Origin: Metopolophium dirhodum
Lineage: Eukaryota > Arthropoda > Insecta > Hemiptera > Aphididae
NCBI RefSeq assembly: GCF_019925205.1
Contig: NC_083560.1
Coordinates: 17,193,145 to 17,257,144 of the forward strand
Direction: 5' to 3'
Length of the DNA: 64,000 nt
Shown: in pieces, positions 9,881-20,634 of the stretch
Numbering within the stretch: position 1 is the stretch's first letter
Layout of the letters: each line of letters begins with the position of its first letter
Position numbers and translations under genes: made by a program
The notes under the pieces: model-generated
Databases searched by the model: none
The model's input: the letters and a program-made list of their open reading frames with translations, nothing else
What the model was told of the DNA's origin: nothing

Positions 9881-10924
9881 AGGGGTATGCACACTGACCG
9901 TTTCTAAGGAGTTCAACATAGGCATTTTTCTATTTGTGTGCATGCGGGTCGTGTAAATGGGTGCGTAGTAGGTGATCATTAGTGTGAGTGACCGTGTGTA
10001 AATAAATGGCGAAGCGCATAGGCGTGACTAGACTTCATCGGCAGGGGCAGCTGCCTACCTAATAACCGGCGCTACCTTATTAGTGAACTGAAAAAAAGCC
10101 CTATACACCCAAAGCCGTATTTTTTTAGGCCCCCCCCTCCAAAATGAAATATTTATATAATTTAAAAAAAAGTCCAAATCATCTATTAACGATAATAATC
10201 TACAGTAACTTCAGAAATATTATTCATCTACAGCCTTGGATTACACCACAAATCAAAAATAATACAACAATAATATCAATATAATACCTAGATGCGTACC
10301 GTACCGTCGTCGTCTGTCTAAAGTCTTTATAGTAGGTTTTTCCGATTTTGGAAGTCAGAAAATCAATATTTTGTAAGTAAATGGTAATTATAACGGTGCC
10401 CACAAAAAAATCAAGTTTAAAAAATAATAAATGTTGTAACCCTTCTGACTTAAAACTCGGTTGACCGGCACCTTTCGAAAATGTCAGGGGCAGCCCAGGC
10501 ACCCTAGGCTGCCACCGTAGACACGCCTATGGCGAAGCGCATCCACACGCTATATTACAAATATGAATTTTAGTTAAACACACTGAAACTTAGTTTCGTA
10601 TTTCCAACAATATAGCTTACCGAGTGACATTACAGTGTGAACACCTATTATACAAATTGAAGAGAAGAATTTTATCCAGGCTTGTATAGGAGTCAATTTT
10701 CGATATTATAAAATTAAAACTTGTGTTATTTTACTTTTTAATAATTTGAATTATTGAGTTTAGTAATTAAAATATTTAAAATTGACTTTTAAACGGACAC
10801 AAATTAACTTCTCTCCTACAATATTGATAATAGGTGTATTTACTCTCAAACCCCTCAATAAACCATATTATTAGAAATACAAAAGTACATTTTCATAGAA
10901 ATTTTCAATGCCATTCATACCCCT
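9881..10924. mobile_element. Possible TTA-flanked element, interrupted by a hAT MITE
   Basis: The left end AGGGGTATGCA and the right end CATACCCCT are short inverted repeats flanked by TTA on both sides (9878-9880, 10925-10927), a PIF/Harbinger-like arrangement. About 136 bp in, the element is interrupted by the hAT MITE at 10017-10531. The inverted match is only 9-10 bp and no gene is present, so the assignment is tentative. Confidence 0.35.
10017..10531. mobile_element. hAT-type MITE with perfect 8-bp duplication
   Basis: The ends are CATAGGCGTG and CACGCCTATG. Identical 8-bp duplications GCGAAGCG flank it at 10009-10016 and 10532-10539. GC-rich subterminal parts (GGCAGGGGCAGCTGCC on the left, GGGGCAGCCCAGGC on the right) surround an AT-rich 515-bp body without transposase codons. 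A 92-codon minus-strand frame at 10224-10502 has no recognised motif. Confidence 0.75.
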
Positions 10925-10927
10925 TTA

Positions 10928-12640
10928 AGACGCATGATATTACGCGTATAATGTGCGTATGCCGATAATTCGGTATGAGTGTGCTGGAAAATACAAAGGA
11001 TAATAATATGTGGAATTTCAATAAAATAAAATTTAACATAACTGGCTCATCATATTATGTCCTCCGTTAGCGTGCGTAGTTTCCGGTGTTGAAAAAAAAG
11101 TTTGGTTTACCTGATTTTATTTAAAGACACAGTGATATTTATTATTTTCAAATTAAAATACGTCTTGTCGACGCATTAATTTAAATATATTATGTTTGCA
11201 TTCACCGATGGGTATGTGATCGCTGTGCCTTAATGGTTTTGTGATGCGTTATAAATTATATCATTATAATATAATATAGTCCACTTTGTAGTACAAACAA
11301 TTTCAAATCAATGTATAACACTTATATTATATTTAGTTATGCCACGAATAATATAATATTGAAGGTAAATATATCGTGATAATAGTATTATGTTAGTTTA
11401 CAAATATTTTAAGTCTATATAGTTTGCATTTGTTTATTGAGATTTAATACGAACAGTAAATATATGATGCATCAACAACAAAATAATCTGACTGTAATAA
11501 TATTATCAGCGTTGTCAAAATAATAATATATTATTATGAAAATGTTTATTTAGAATAAACTCAGAGATCGACATCGGACAAAATAGATTATAACCAAATA
11601 AACAGAGTATATACACTCTAAACTGTTTTCGGACGAATATTCTTCTTTTTCAATGGTAAAATTTATTTTAAAATAAAAAGAATTTCAAATGTAAAAATAA
11701 AAAGAAAAAAGAAAAGAAAAACTTTGCGATTTTCAAATCTATTGTTAACGGTAATAAAAAAGCACTAATGTCATCTTTGGCTCTTATTATTGTAGGCAAT
11801 GAATGAGTAATATAACGCGTTGTGTGAAATAAAGCCGTTCAAACAAGTATATACGAACTTTTTGCTAATGGTTCAATGAATTGAGTTTTCTAATATAATT
11901 GTATTGTTGGTAAGTTCCGCCTTAGATTATTGATTCGGTTGAAAAAATATAATGCCGGGAAAACTTTAAAGTAGAATTTAACGACATTTTTTTTTATTTC
12001 ATCGTACAATTAGAAAACATTACGTGTTTGTAAATCTCATTTCTTTGCGTACAAAGAAACCAAATTTGTTGTTTTATGTAAATCAGACTCCCGGTAATTT
12101 CAAACTTTTTATCGCGTATTTGTATCTACGTTTTGTACGATGATTATTGATTACAATACACCACAGAGCCGAAAGCCCTCCTTTATTCGTTGAATTTATT
12201 TATAGAATACAAGCCGATTGTGTCAAGATTGTGTATAAACCTAGTAGTGAATGAAGAAAAAACCAAAGTAATCGAGATATTTGAAAACAACCGTGAGGTA
12301 TTTGAAGTGGGGGGACTGGTTTATTGAAAAGTTGACCGATTCAAATACTTTAGATCCAATGGCGTGTCTACGGTGGTTCATATCCCTCCCTCGAGGACAA
12401 CATTTTGTACACTGTACAACTTGTAGGTATATAATAATATAAATATTTGTGTGTAATGAATATGTCTATTAAAATCTTTATATACCCTCCCCCGTGGATA
12501 AATCCTAGATACCCTCTTGGAACCACCATTAACGGTAATGATGACTGGAAGACCACAAAAAAGTGGAAAAAGCTATTATCCTTATCCATTGTTAACATTT
12601 TTTAAAAATGTAAATTTTTCTCGATAATAACGGAGTTTAG
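10928..12640. other. AT-rich stretch, no gene seen
   Basis: No supported coding frame, RNA gene or paired transposon ends. Around 11680-11730 there is a purine-rich AAAAGAAAAG tract. Near 12360-12540 'GGCGTGTCTACGGTGGTTC' and 'GGAACCACCATTAACG' face each other and may be the ends of a small MITE, without clear target duplication. Confidence 0.3.
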
Positions 12641-12681
12641 ACTGCATATGGCTTATATGAATAGGTACACAACGATTACAT

Positions 12682-12960
12682 TGGTCTGGACACGCTATGA
12701 GAAGAGATGAAAAAAAGTATATGAAGGCAGCCATAGAATATAAAATAAGTGGCAAAAGACTCAGAGATAGCCCGAGGAAGCGATGGTTGGACGGGGTAAA
12801 GCTAGGACGCTGAGCGTAGAGTATTGGACACAAATTATTCAGGATATATCATAGGGATATAAATAGGGATAGGGAATGACGGATGGCTGTGTAAGTGGCG
12901 GCGAAGACTCTTTGACAGTCATAAAGCCAAGAAGAAGAAAAGGAAGAGGAAGAAGACGAT
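12682..12960 (+). pseudogene. Non-LTR retrotransposon ORF2 tail
   Basis: From 12682, 43 codons read WSGHAMRRDEKKYMKAAIEY, then KISGKRLRDSPRKRWLDGVK, stopping at TGA 12811-12813. The 'G-H-x-x-R' and 'G-K-R-x-R-x-x-P-R-K-R-W-L-D' motifs end the reverse transcriptase ORF of many insect non-LTR elements. In other frames the sequence carries on as DGWLCKWRRRLFDSHKAKKK to a purine-rich GAAGAAGAAAAGGAAGAGG tail, the usual 3' end of such ORFs. Frameshifts and stops show it is dead and 5'-truncated. The clade is not settled. Confidence 0.65.
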
Positions 12961-13149
12961 GCAGTCTCTTGATTCCATCCGGTAAAATACAAACGTATAC
13001 CGGTCCACTTACTAATTTACAGTATATTGAATTTCAGCCAACATAATATTATTATGTATTATTATGTAAACATAACGGCACGTTTTTTGACACATTTGGC
13101 GAGATATATAATTTAGAAAACTTAAATAGTAGTATATGTATACCGGAAC

Positions 13150-13765
13150 GTACGTTGGGGGGATAGTAACCGGGCGTACGTGGCTGGACAAGCCAAGCCC
13201 GTGGGGCGAAGAGTTATTATTTGACCCAGTTCTTGACTGGGCAAGGCTGATTTCAAGCCTACCTTTATAGATATGCGTGGGTGAACTACCCGGAGTGCGT
13301 GTACCCGTTGGACGATACAGAATATAGGTTTTATAGATGCAGTCGATGGGCGAAAAGAAGCACGAAACCGGATATTCCAGCGGGCGAGGACGTCACTGCA
13401 GAATCTATGGTATATCTATCATGCTGAATAGCCGGAAAAATCGGTATGCAGTTGAGCTGTACATCAATGGGTACTGAGGAAAAGGAGTATCATCAGAGGA
13501 AAATAGATCACCACGGGCAGCCATGGTACGTGGATTCGATGATAAACCAACGCTAAGGCGCTGAACACAACTGCTATGTCTTGTAAATTATTGTTATAAT
13601 AATATCTGTAATTTCATAAACCGATATATTGCAACTATTGTACTTGCTGTTATGGTAAATAATGCACGAAGTTATGTAAATAAACGATGGTGGGAAAGCA
13701 AAGCATAGGCAGTCAACTCTCGGGTCAACGATTCTGGAGCAAAAAAAATATACAATACTAGTAGT
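13150..13765 (+). pseudogene. R1-like non-LTR retrotransposon tail with 3' UTR
   Basis: The frame 13272-13427 reads YAWVNYPECVYPLDDTEYRF, then YRCSRWAKRSTKPDIPAGED and VTAESMVYLSC before a stop. It carries the Cys-x-x-x-x-D-x-E-x-x-x-x-x-C-x-R-W layout of the zinc-knuckle-like end of R1-clade reverse transcriptase ORFs. After a frameshift, the continuation near 13447-13480 (NRYAVELYINGY) still resembles the final helix. The coding part upstream is missing or unreadable, and 13560-13765 would be the 3' UTR. It is 5'-truncated and inactive. Confidence 0.6.
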
Positions 13766-14318
13766 CAAGGATGGGCAAGTTAATGATTTTTTTAACTCAG
13801 TTAAGTTAAGTTAATATGCACCAATAACAAAAATTTAAAAGTTAAAAGTTAATTTAACTATAGGTTAACTCAGTTAAGTTAAAAGTTAATACACACTTTT
13901 TGTTAACTTTTTTAAGTTAAAAAAAAGTTAATTTGTTTATACAACGCTAGCGTACTTAATTTTTTTCCAACCCAAAACTAAATTATAGGATAAAGGGTTA
14001 ATACTTCATACACTATTTCAATATAAGTTAGATTCTAATGATATACATTTTTAACTTTAAACAATTTACGATACATATTTTTTGACATGAAAACAAAATA
14101 GTGAAATTTTATAAAATTAAAAACAAAATAAATTAACTTAACTTACTTCTTAAAATTAAAAATTAACTCGTTAATTTCACGTTAAGTAAGAAAGAAATTT
14201 AGTAAGTTAACAGTTAAGTTAATGAATAGTCAAAAGTAACTAGTTAAGTTAAAAAGTTAAAATAAAATTAACTTTTTAACTTAACTTTAACTTTTTAACT
14301 CGTTAATGCCCAGCCTTG
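13766..14318. mobile_element. hAT-like MITE inserted at an AGT tract
   Basis: Starts CAAGGATGGGCAAGTTAATG and ends CGTTAATGCCCAGCCTTG, an inverted pair, with 8-bp duplications CTAGTAGT at 13758-13765 and 14319-14326. The 553-bp body is full of GTTAAGTTAA repeats and has no reading frame. Truncated relatives lie at 1760-1990 and 28070-28149. Confidence 0.75.
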
Positions 14319-14457
14319 CTAGTAGTAGTAGTAATAGTAATAGTAATCGTAGTAGGTAGTAGTAATAGTAGTAGTAATAGTAATAGTAATCGTAGTAGGT
14401 AGTAGTAATAGTAGCAGTAATATTAGTAGTAATAGTAGTAGTAATAGTAATAGTAGC

Positions 14458-14548
<91 letters not shown>

Positions 14549-14549
14549 A
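14319..14549. repeat. (AGT)n microsatellite
   Basis: About 230 bp of AGT/AAT triplets with a few GTAGGT interruptions, becoming a nearly pure AGT run from 14452. The right target duplication of the adjacent MITE forms its first bases. Confidence 0.95.
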
Positions 14550-15128
14550 CTGTCGTTATTGCTTTTAATTTATTAATTTATTCATTCATTTATATTTCAC
14601 ATTATCCTTAGTTATAATAGTCCGAGCAATTTAAAAATAATTTTACACACCACTACTACTGTGATGGATAACACTCGTGACGTGCAATTCCGCAGAGAGA
14701 GTAATCGCTTTGAATTAATAAAGTATTTCGAAAACGGAAAATCCATTATATTATTATGAACCGTACGAGAACTCCGTTAAGCCCATATATTATAGCTAAT
14801 GGATTGACTGGGTATAACAATAGTATTACAAATCTACGTCGGTCGAAGACGTTTACAGTATTTTTTTGTTTTTTTCAATAACTCCATTTGCGAAAAGATC
14901 AACGAAACACACGAAAGTTATTACAAATTTAATAATATTATGACTCGAAGAATCGTCATTCATCGCACTTAAAATGTCCTGTGGCATTAATGCCAGTTTT
15001 AACTCAATACATTCGCGTTGTTCAGTAATAATATTTCCCGTTGTAAAATCTTACTAAGTCACCATAATAATCTGAGGTAAGCCATACTGATTCAAGGCGC
15101 CTTAACGGTTTTAAACAATGAATTAAAT
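14550..15128. other. Non-coding stretch, no gene seen
   Basis: No supportable frame and no repeat shared with other parts of the window. Confidence 0.3.
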
Positions 15129-15614
15129 TACTGTGAATAATTTCCATTTGATTTCATATTTTTCTATGGTAAAATCAAGCAATTTTCAAATGCAGCTGGA
15201 ACATGGTCAGGGGAACGACCAGTCAAATATAAGATATCCAGGGAGAATTACAGGATCCTATGGATACAAATACCGTAGCCAGGGGCAGATATATAGATAT
15301 CAGTATTTTAATATATTTAAATAACTAGGATTCCATTTCAGTTATGATGAACTTGTATTATCTACTGAACACTTACACATAATAATACTCACAAATCTAT
15401 AAACGTTCAATCATACTGCGTGACTGTCTCGTAGTCATACGGAGTTCGTTATTTGTTGCATGTTGAGATCTAAGGTGCACAGTGAACTAACTTACTAATA
15501 CATTTTGTGTGTTGGCCATAGTCCTTATATGTGTGTGTTTTAATAATAATGTATCGGTCAGCGGTCAATCGTACATAGGTGTCATGTAACATATTTATAT
15601 TTATAATTGTTACA
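15129..15614 (+). repeat. ~0.5-kb duplicated segment, left copy
   Basis: Shares its whole course with 18371-18940. Both begin TACTGTGAATAA, pass through GATATCCAGGGAGAAT, GTCATACGGA and TCTAAGGTGCACAGT, and end ATAATTGTTACA. The two copies face the same way and flank the zinc-finger gene at 16725-17826. A 63-codon open frame at 15133-15324 is not conserved as an ORF in the second copy. Confidence 0.8.
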
Positions 15615-16724
15615 GTACCTTACTCGTCATGGGGCAAGTAGTGTGACGCGAAAGCAGACGTTCGCACCTGATAATCGGTACCAAAAAAAAAGAAGAAAAA
15701 AAAGTACGTTACACGTAAGAAAGAACTTTAACCTACAAAATAGCTCAATAAATTTCATTTCAGCCACTGCTTGATGACTCATCGTCTCTCCTAGACGTTG
15801 AGCTGTCATAATATATTTGCAGTTAACATTCTCAAACAATGCAACGTACAGATGATGTGTTTTCATGTGTTCATTCCTTTTAAGATAATTAAATCTCTGT
15901 ACATTTTAGAAGAAAAATACGAGTGATTTTCATTTTATTAAAAAAAAATACAATTCCTACCAAGAAAAATATTATTTATATCCTTTATTTGATTTTCAGC
16001 GTTCAATAATCATTGACACTTTAAAGTTTAAATTTATAAATAAAACAAAAAAATAAGGATATGGAAATATAATAATGAATATCGTATGAAGTATTGTGTT
16101 AATATTATTATATTTATAATTATCAGGTCCTTATTGCAAGTGAAATTCTTATTAAAATACTTTATTTTATTATTAGTAATACAGTAAGTAGGTCGATTAA
16201 ATATTTTCCGAAAAAATTTCCTTGAGTCTAGAAAATAAAATAATATAAATTAAAAATAAGAATTACCCAGAAATAACGTTTTTAATTAACAAGAAAAAAC
16301 AATAACTGATATTCTTCGTTAAAAAAACTGTATTTAACTATTTTTGTAATTTGTAATTGCAGTATAAACTCTGAACTAATGAGAAAACTTGTTTTAAAAG
16401 GATGGGTAACCTGGTATATCAGTCACAGCGTGCCATTATTACATAATATTATGTTCCAACATTAATTAATTTCAATAATTAAACGGTAATACAAAAAATG
16501 CTGGCTTAAAACCATGACTATGATAATAAATCCTAATCGACTGTACACAGTTTATTCTAACAGCCCAGTAATTATAACAAACGTGATTTTTTTATAACAA
16601 ATTGCGTTAATGTCAAACGTTGATAACCTATTAATCCGTATATTGTATTAAGTAGGTATCAGATACAGGGAAATATATGTAAGGACGGTGACATTCGTGT
16701 TGGAATCAATATCACTTAACTAAA
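15615..16724. other. Upstream region of the zinc-finger gene
   Basis: AT-rich, without a gene. Any promoter of the zinc-finger gene would lie here, but no clear core motif could be picked out. Confidence 0.3.
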
Positions 16725-17129
16725 ATGGAGCGTGTGTGCAATGAACAATACCGGTGTGACGTATGCGAAAAACTGTTTGCTCACAGAAATTGTCTGACTA
16801 TTCACAAGCGGACACACACGGGAGAGAAGCCATACCCGTGTGACGTATGCGATATGTCATTCAGTCAGAATGGCTCCCTGACGGCTCACAAGCGGACGCA
16901 TACAGGAGAGGAACCATATCCGTGTGACGTTTGTGACAGATGGTTCGTTAAAAGCCGTAACCTGACGGATCACAAGCGGACGCATACGGGAGAGGAACCA
17001 TATCCATGTGATGTATGTGATAAATCATTCAGTCAGAATGGCTCACAAGCGGGCACACACGGGAGAGAAGCCATAAACCCGATGGTTCACAGGCGGACGC
17101 ATACACGAGCAGTGTTCGGACTTATCTAG
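16725..17129 (+). CDS. C2H2 zinc-finger protein, 5' part, interrupted
   Basis: ATG 16725 starts 134 codons encoding tandem C2H2 fingers joined by standard H-T-G-E-[KE]-P linkers, the architecture of DNA-binding transcription factors. Finger 1 (about residues 8-30) is YRCDVCEKLF...HKRTH, finger 2 YPCDVCDMSF...HKRTH, finger 3 YPCDVCDRWF...HKRTH. Finger 4 begins YPCDVCDKSF but breaks after QNGS. The following DNA still spells 'AHKRAHTGEKP' in another frame, so a small indel has damaged it. The native frame meets a hAT MITE at 17110 and ends within it at TAG 17127-17129, leaving a truncated product. The finger type is a large, fast-evolving family in aphids, so no orthologue is named. Confidence 0.7.
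   Translation: MERVCNEQYRCDVCEKLFAHRNCLTIHKRTHTGEKPYPCDVCDMSFSQNGSLTAHKRTHTGEEPYPCDVCDRWFVKSRNLTDHKRTHTGEEPYPCDVCDKSFSQNGSQAGTHGREAINPMVHRRTHTRAVFGLI
17102..17109. repeat. hAT target duplication TACACGAG (left)
   Basis: Identical to 17484-17491 on the other side of the MITE. It falls in the finger linker codons (H-T-R-E-K-P). Confidence 0.9.
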
Positions 17130-17483
17130 ATAATTATTTGTTCATCTTTTATCTTATCTATATAAATAGTTACAGGATATCTAAACGTTCATCTAAGATA
17201 ATTTTTTTACTAATCTAAATAAATTCATCTAGATACATTTTTTATTGATAAAAAATCGCTAAATTTATATTATTATCATTCCTAGTGCCCAACTAAAATA
17301 TACCTAAATTTAAAACCCATTAAAAAAAAAATTGTATCTCTTTTTTATTTAGATAAAAAAAGTATTTATCTTTATCTAAATAAATATGAGTTAAATTATC
17401 TTTTATATCCATCTAGATACATTTGAGTTGCATTATCTTTATCTTTATCTAGATAAAAAAATACTTATCTAATCCAAACACTG
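17110..17483. mobile_element. hAT-type MITE splitting the zinc-finger gene
   Basis: 374 bp, starting CAGTGTTCGGACTTATCTAG and ending TTATCTAATCCAAACACTG, inverted ends of a hAT-like family (family E), with a perfect 8-bp TACACGAG duplication. The subterminal parts are rich in TATCTAGATAA palindromes. It has no coding capacity. Relatives in this window: 27570-27745, 42120-42654, 43889-44326, 44966-45555 and 53704-53850. Confidence 0.9.
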
Positions 17484-17826
17484 TACACGAGAGAAGCCAT
17501 ACCCGTGTGACGTATACGATAAGTCGTTCGCTCAGAATATTACTTTGGCATTTCATAAACGAACGCATACGGGAGAAAAACCATTTCCGTGTGATATTTG
17601 TGACAGATCGTTTATTAGTTACAGTGAATTTACGGTTCATAAGTGGACACACGTGGGAGATAAGCCATACTCATGTGACATATGTGATAAATCCTTTGCT
17701 CAGAGCAATAGGTTAAGGAAACACAAGCGTACACACACAGGAGAGAAGCCGAGTGACATAAGTGACAAAACGTTAAGTCAGAATCTGACGATCCACATGT
17801 GGATACACACGTGTGAGAAACCATAA
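17484..17826 (+). pseudogene. C2H2 zinc-finger protein, 3' part
   Basis: Continues the 16725 gene beyond the MITE. Counting only one copy of the duplicated octamer, the frame runs straight on to TAA 17824-17826. The first finger here has lost its second Cys (YPCDVYDKSF). The next two, FPCDICDRSF...HKWTH and YSCDICDKSF...HKRTH, look intact. The last is degenerate (SDISDKTLSQ..., both Cys gone). So the original protein had about seven or eight fingers, several already decayed. From an internal ATG-like start at 17545 a 93-codon frame is open, but expression without the 5' part is unproven. Confidence 0.65.
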
Positions 17827-18370
17827 CCGTGTGGTGAACCGCCGAATTCGCCCAACCGAGAAGCCAGAAAATACGTAATAGAACCACCGTCCATGATATT
17901 GATGTTTGCTTGTTTTTCATATGTAATATTTTATCAATGAAAAATTGCCATTGGTTTTCCAATTTTTTGTTATCTAAATGCTGTTTTGATTTGCAATTTG
18001 AACTATTTGGTACGCACGTTGTGTTTCTACATTTAAATAATAACTGTTATTTTTAAAAGTAAAATATAATATATTATATTATATGAAGTATTGTATAATA
18101 TGATTATTATTTTCACCACGCTGTTAATGTATTCATTAGGAAGTGCTGTATCCAGTTTCGATTGCATGTGTCAATTTTAACTTGGAAACAGATGATCCAA
18201 GTCTGCTAATTTTGTTTTAAAAAACAGATGGCATGTAGATTCATATTTGTTGTGTAAATTATAAATCTTATAAGAAAAATGATTATGAGAGAATTAAATA
18301 TGTTTTATTATAATATAATAGCTGATCGTATGTTTCATCGCCCGTTGAAGTGCTAACTTTTGAATCAAAA
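17827..18370. other. Region after the zinc-finger gene
   Basis: Probably 3' UTR and flank. AT-rich, no further frame supported. Confidence 0.3.
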
Positions 18371-18940
18371 TACTGTGAATAATAATTTCCATTTGATTTC
18401 ATATTTGTATACGGTAAACTCGAGCACTTTTCTAATGCACCTGTAACGTGGTCGGAGGGACGACCAGTTAAATATAAGATATCCAGGGAGAATCGTACGA
18501 TCGTATAGATATAATTCCAATATATATATATATATATATATAAATACCGTAGGCAGGAGCAGATATTATATAGATATCAGAATCTTAAATATATTATTTA
18601 AATGGCTAGGATTCTATTTCAGTTATAATTATGTTTTATTGTTTACTAAACACTTAAATATCATAATATTCACAAATATGTAAACTATATGTTCCATTAT
18701 ATGTGACTGCATCGTAGTCATACGGATTCCGGAAGTCGTAGTGTGCATTGAGGTCTAAGGTGCACAGTAAACTCACATACTTACACAATATATAGTGTAT
18801 ATTGGCCACATGCCTTACAATAATTATGCCTGTGTTAATATTATTATGTAGGTAAGCAGTTGATCGTACATAATCAATTATTCGTATTGCATACACAGGT
18901 GTCATATTGTAACATATTAATATATTTTATAATTGTTACA
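18371..18940 (+). repeat. ~0.5-kb duplicated segment, right copy
   Basis: Partner of 15129-15614, with the same orientation and order. It contains an extra (TA)n run at about 18519-18543. The copies differ by many substitutions and small indels, so the duplication is not recent. Confidence 0.8.
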
Positions 18941-19122
18941 AAGCTATAAAAAAAGTTTCAATACCTATATGAAATATTTTTATTTATATTGTATTGTTGT
19001 TTGTACGCCATTTCGACTTAATTAACGATTTTTGTTAAAAATTTCAAAGACATTTAAAAAATTAAACGGATGGTGCGCGGGTGAAAGGAAATTTGTAAAT
19101 TTGTATACATAACATACCGTAC
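18941..19122. other. Non-coding stretch
   Basis: No feature seen. Confidence 0.3.
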
Positions 19123-19263
19123 ATTTGTTCTGTAGATAATTTTACGCCGGATAGACTGGTGACACTGAAATTCGGCTATCTCTCTTTATAGCATCATTAA
19201 GAATGAAATAGGCTAATTTCAGTGTCACCAGTCCACCTGCGTAAAATAATCTACAAAACAAAT
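19123..19263. repeat. Long near-perfect hairpin (141 bp)
   Basis: Two ~57-nt arms face each other. The left arm has ATTTTACGCCGGATAGACTG and GGTGACACTGAAATT; the right arm has AATTTCAGTGTCACCAGTCC, ACCTGCGTAAAAT and AATCTACAAAACAAAT. The loop, about 27 nt, lies near 19180-19206. Transcribed, it would fold into a long stem, so it could be a small foldback MITE or a precursor of small RNAs. Flanking duplication is not clear. Confidence 0.7.
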
Positions 19264-20040
19264 TTATAATATTCTATTTATACGAACTTACTAACTTCCT
19301 TTTACCCTTGACGGAGCGTCCTTAAAAATAATTATTTTATCTTGACCGTGTGCACGAAATCACTATAATTCATAAAAGTGTAGGGCGAAAAAAAACATGT
19401 GTCTTAAAATCGGGGTTTTCGGAGAAAAAAAACAGAATCACCCAACATTAAAACGCAGTTTCGGTTTATCTGGCTTTATTGAAGAAAATCTGACATTTGC
19501 CATAAAATTCTGGTTTTAAACTAAAGATATTATGTATTGCTGTGGTTAAGACAACGACCATATCTATAACTATAACAGTGATGAGCGGTAATAGAGTATG
19601 AGTTGTTTATATGGTGGGAATTTAACTATGACTACTTATCGAACACACAAGGCATGCACATGTCCTACGAGTTCCTGAATACTTAAATCCTCAGATAACG
19701 AATATTTATTTTTACACAAGTAGGTGGAAACGAATTATACGATTTTAATCTCGATAAAAATGTAGTAAAATCTGAATGTACTGGATACGAATTGTTTCTT
19801 ATTAAATAAACCAATGAAGGAAAATTTCTGTAAATTCATTGTTCCAGGAACAAAGTTTTTTAAATGGTATTGAGTTATCAAAATGGAGCGGAAAGATTAG
19901 CCAGGTATGATAAAAACTATTCTGTGGCTCTGCGCCATATATTTCAGTAACTTACTCTATGTTCTGTGCCAAGGCAATCATTTTATCATATTCACAGATA
20001 TAGATAATATTTCTTGACCAAATGAAAACAGACGTGCGTC
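19264..20040. other. Non-coding stretch, no gene seen
   Basis: No frame, RNA gene or paired ends recognised. Confidence 0.3.
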
Positions 20041-20400
20041 GTGCGACACTGCGACGGCCGTGTATCAGTGACAGCAGCCTGCAGCCCCCCCCCCACCCCA
20101 CATAACAAACAGCGCGGCTGCATATAATTTATGTACCCGGCGGCCGACGTTTATAATATCGTTGAGCGGTTGATTTCAGTCGCCTCGGGCGACGGTTTGC
20201 GCATGCGCTATTCACACTATTTTCCGAGCTTACATGTGTGTGCGTAGGCCATAGATGCACCTCGCATGCAGAAACTTAGGCGACGGCGGCTACCGCCTCT
20301 GTCGATCTCAGCGCTTTAACGGTGGCGGCGCCGGGCGCATAAGTCACGTTACAGCGACGTGCAGCCGTTCTCACGTTCGTAGGTACAACTGTACAAGTTC
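20041..20400. other. CpG/GC-rich block
   Basis: Marked rise in GC and CG content (GCGACGGCGGCTACCGCCTC near 20283, GGCGGCGCCGGGCGC near 20328). It is either the GC-rich subterminal part of the hAT-like element ending at 20634 or a host promoter/exon. A 78-codon frame at 20255-20491 has no motif. Confidence 0.3.
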
Positions 20401-20591
20401 TGTACAAAAAAATAATATTCAATATTGTTGTTTATTAAACTTAAATTCTAAAGCATTTAATGCCCGAGGTACGAGTACCTATATAAATTAAAATTAAAAA
20501 TCAAAGTTTACGATTAAAATTTTAAAATTCAAAATAGTACAATATATTAATACAAAGAAATATATATTTTTTATTTTCCTGAAAATTACAA

Positions 20592-20634
20592 GTGAGGCGT
20601 CGCCTCACTTGCCTCACCCCCGAAACCGCCACTG
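20592..20634. mobile_element. hAT-like terminus (right end)
   Basis: GTGAGGCGTCGCCTCACTTG followed by CCTCACCCCCGAAACCGCCA and CTG is the inverted form of a CAGTGGCGGTTTCGGGGGTG start found on hAT-like elements. The other end was not located, although the GC-rich block at 20275-20340 may be its subterminal part. Confidence 0.4.

Noticed and set aside
10224..10502. 92-codon minus-strand ORF
   Set aside because: Lies wholly inside a hAT MITE and has no transposase motif.
17449..17962. Frames overlapping the zinc-finger 3' half on either strand
   Set aside because: They are shadows of the finger-coding frame.
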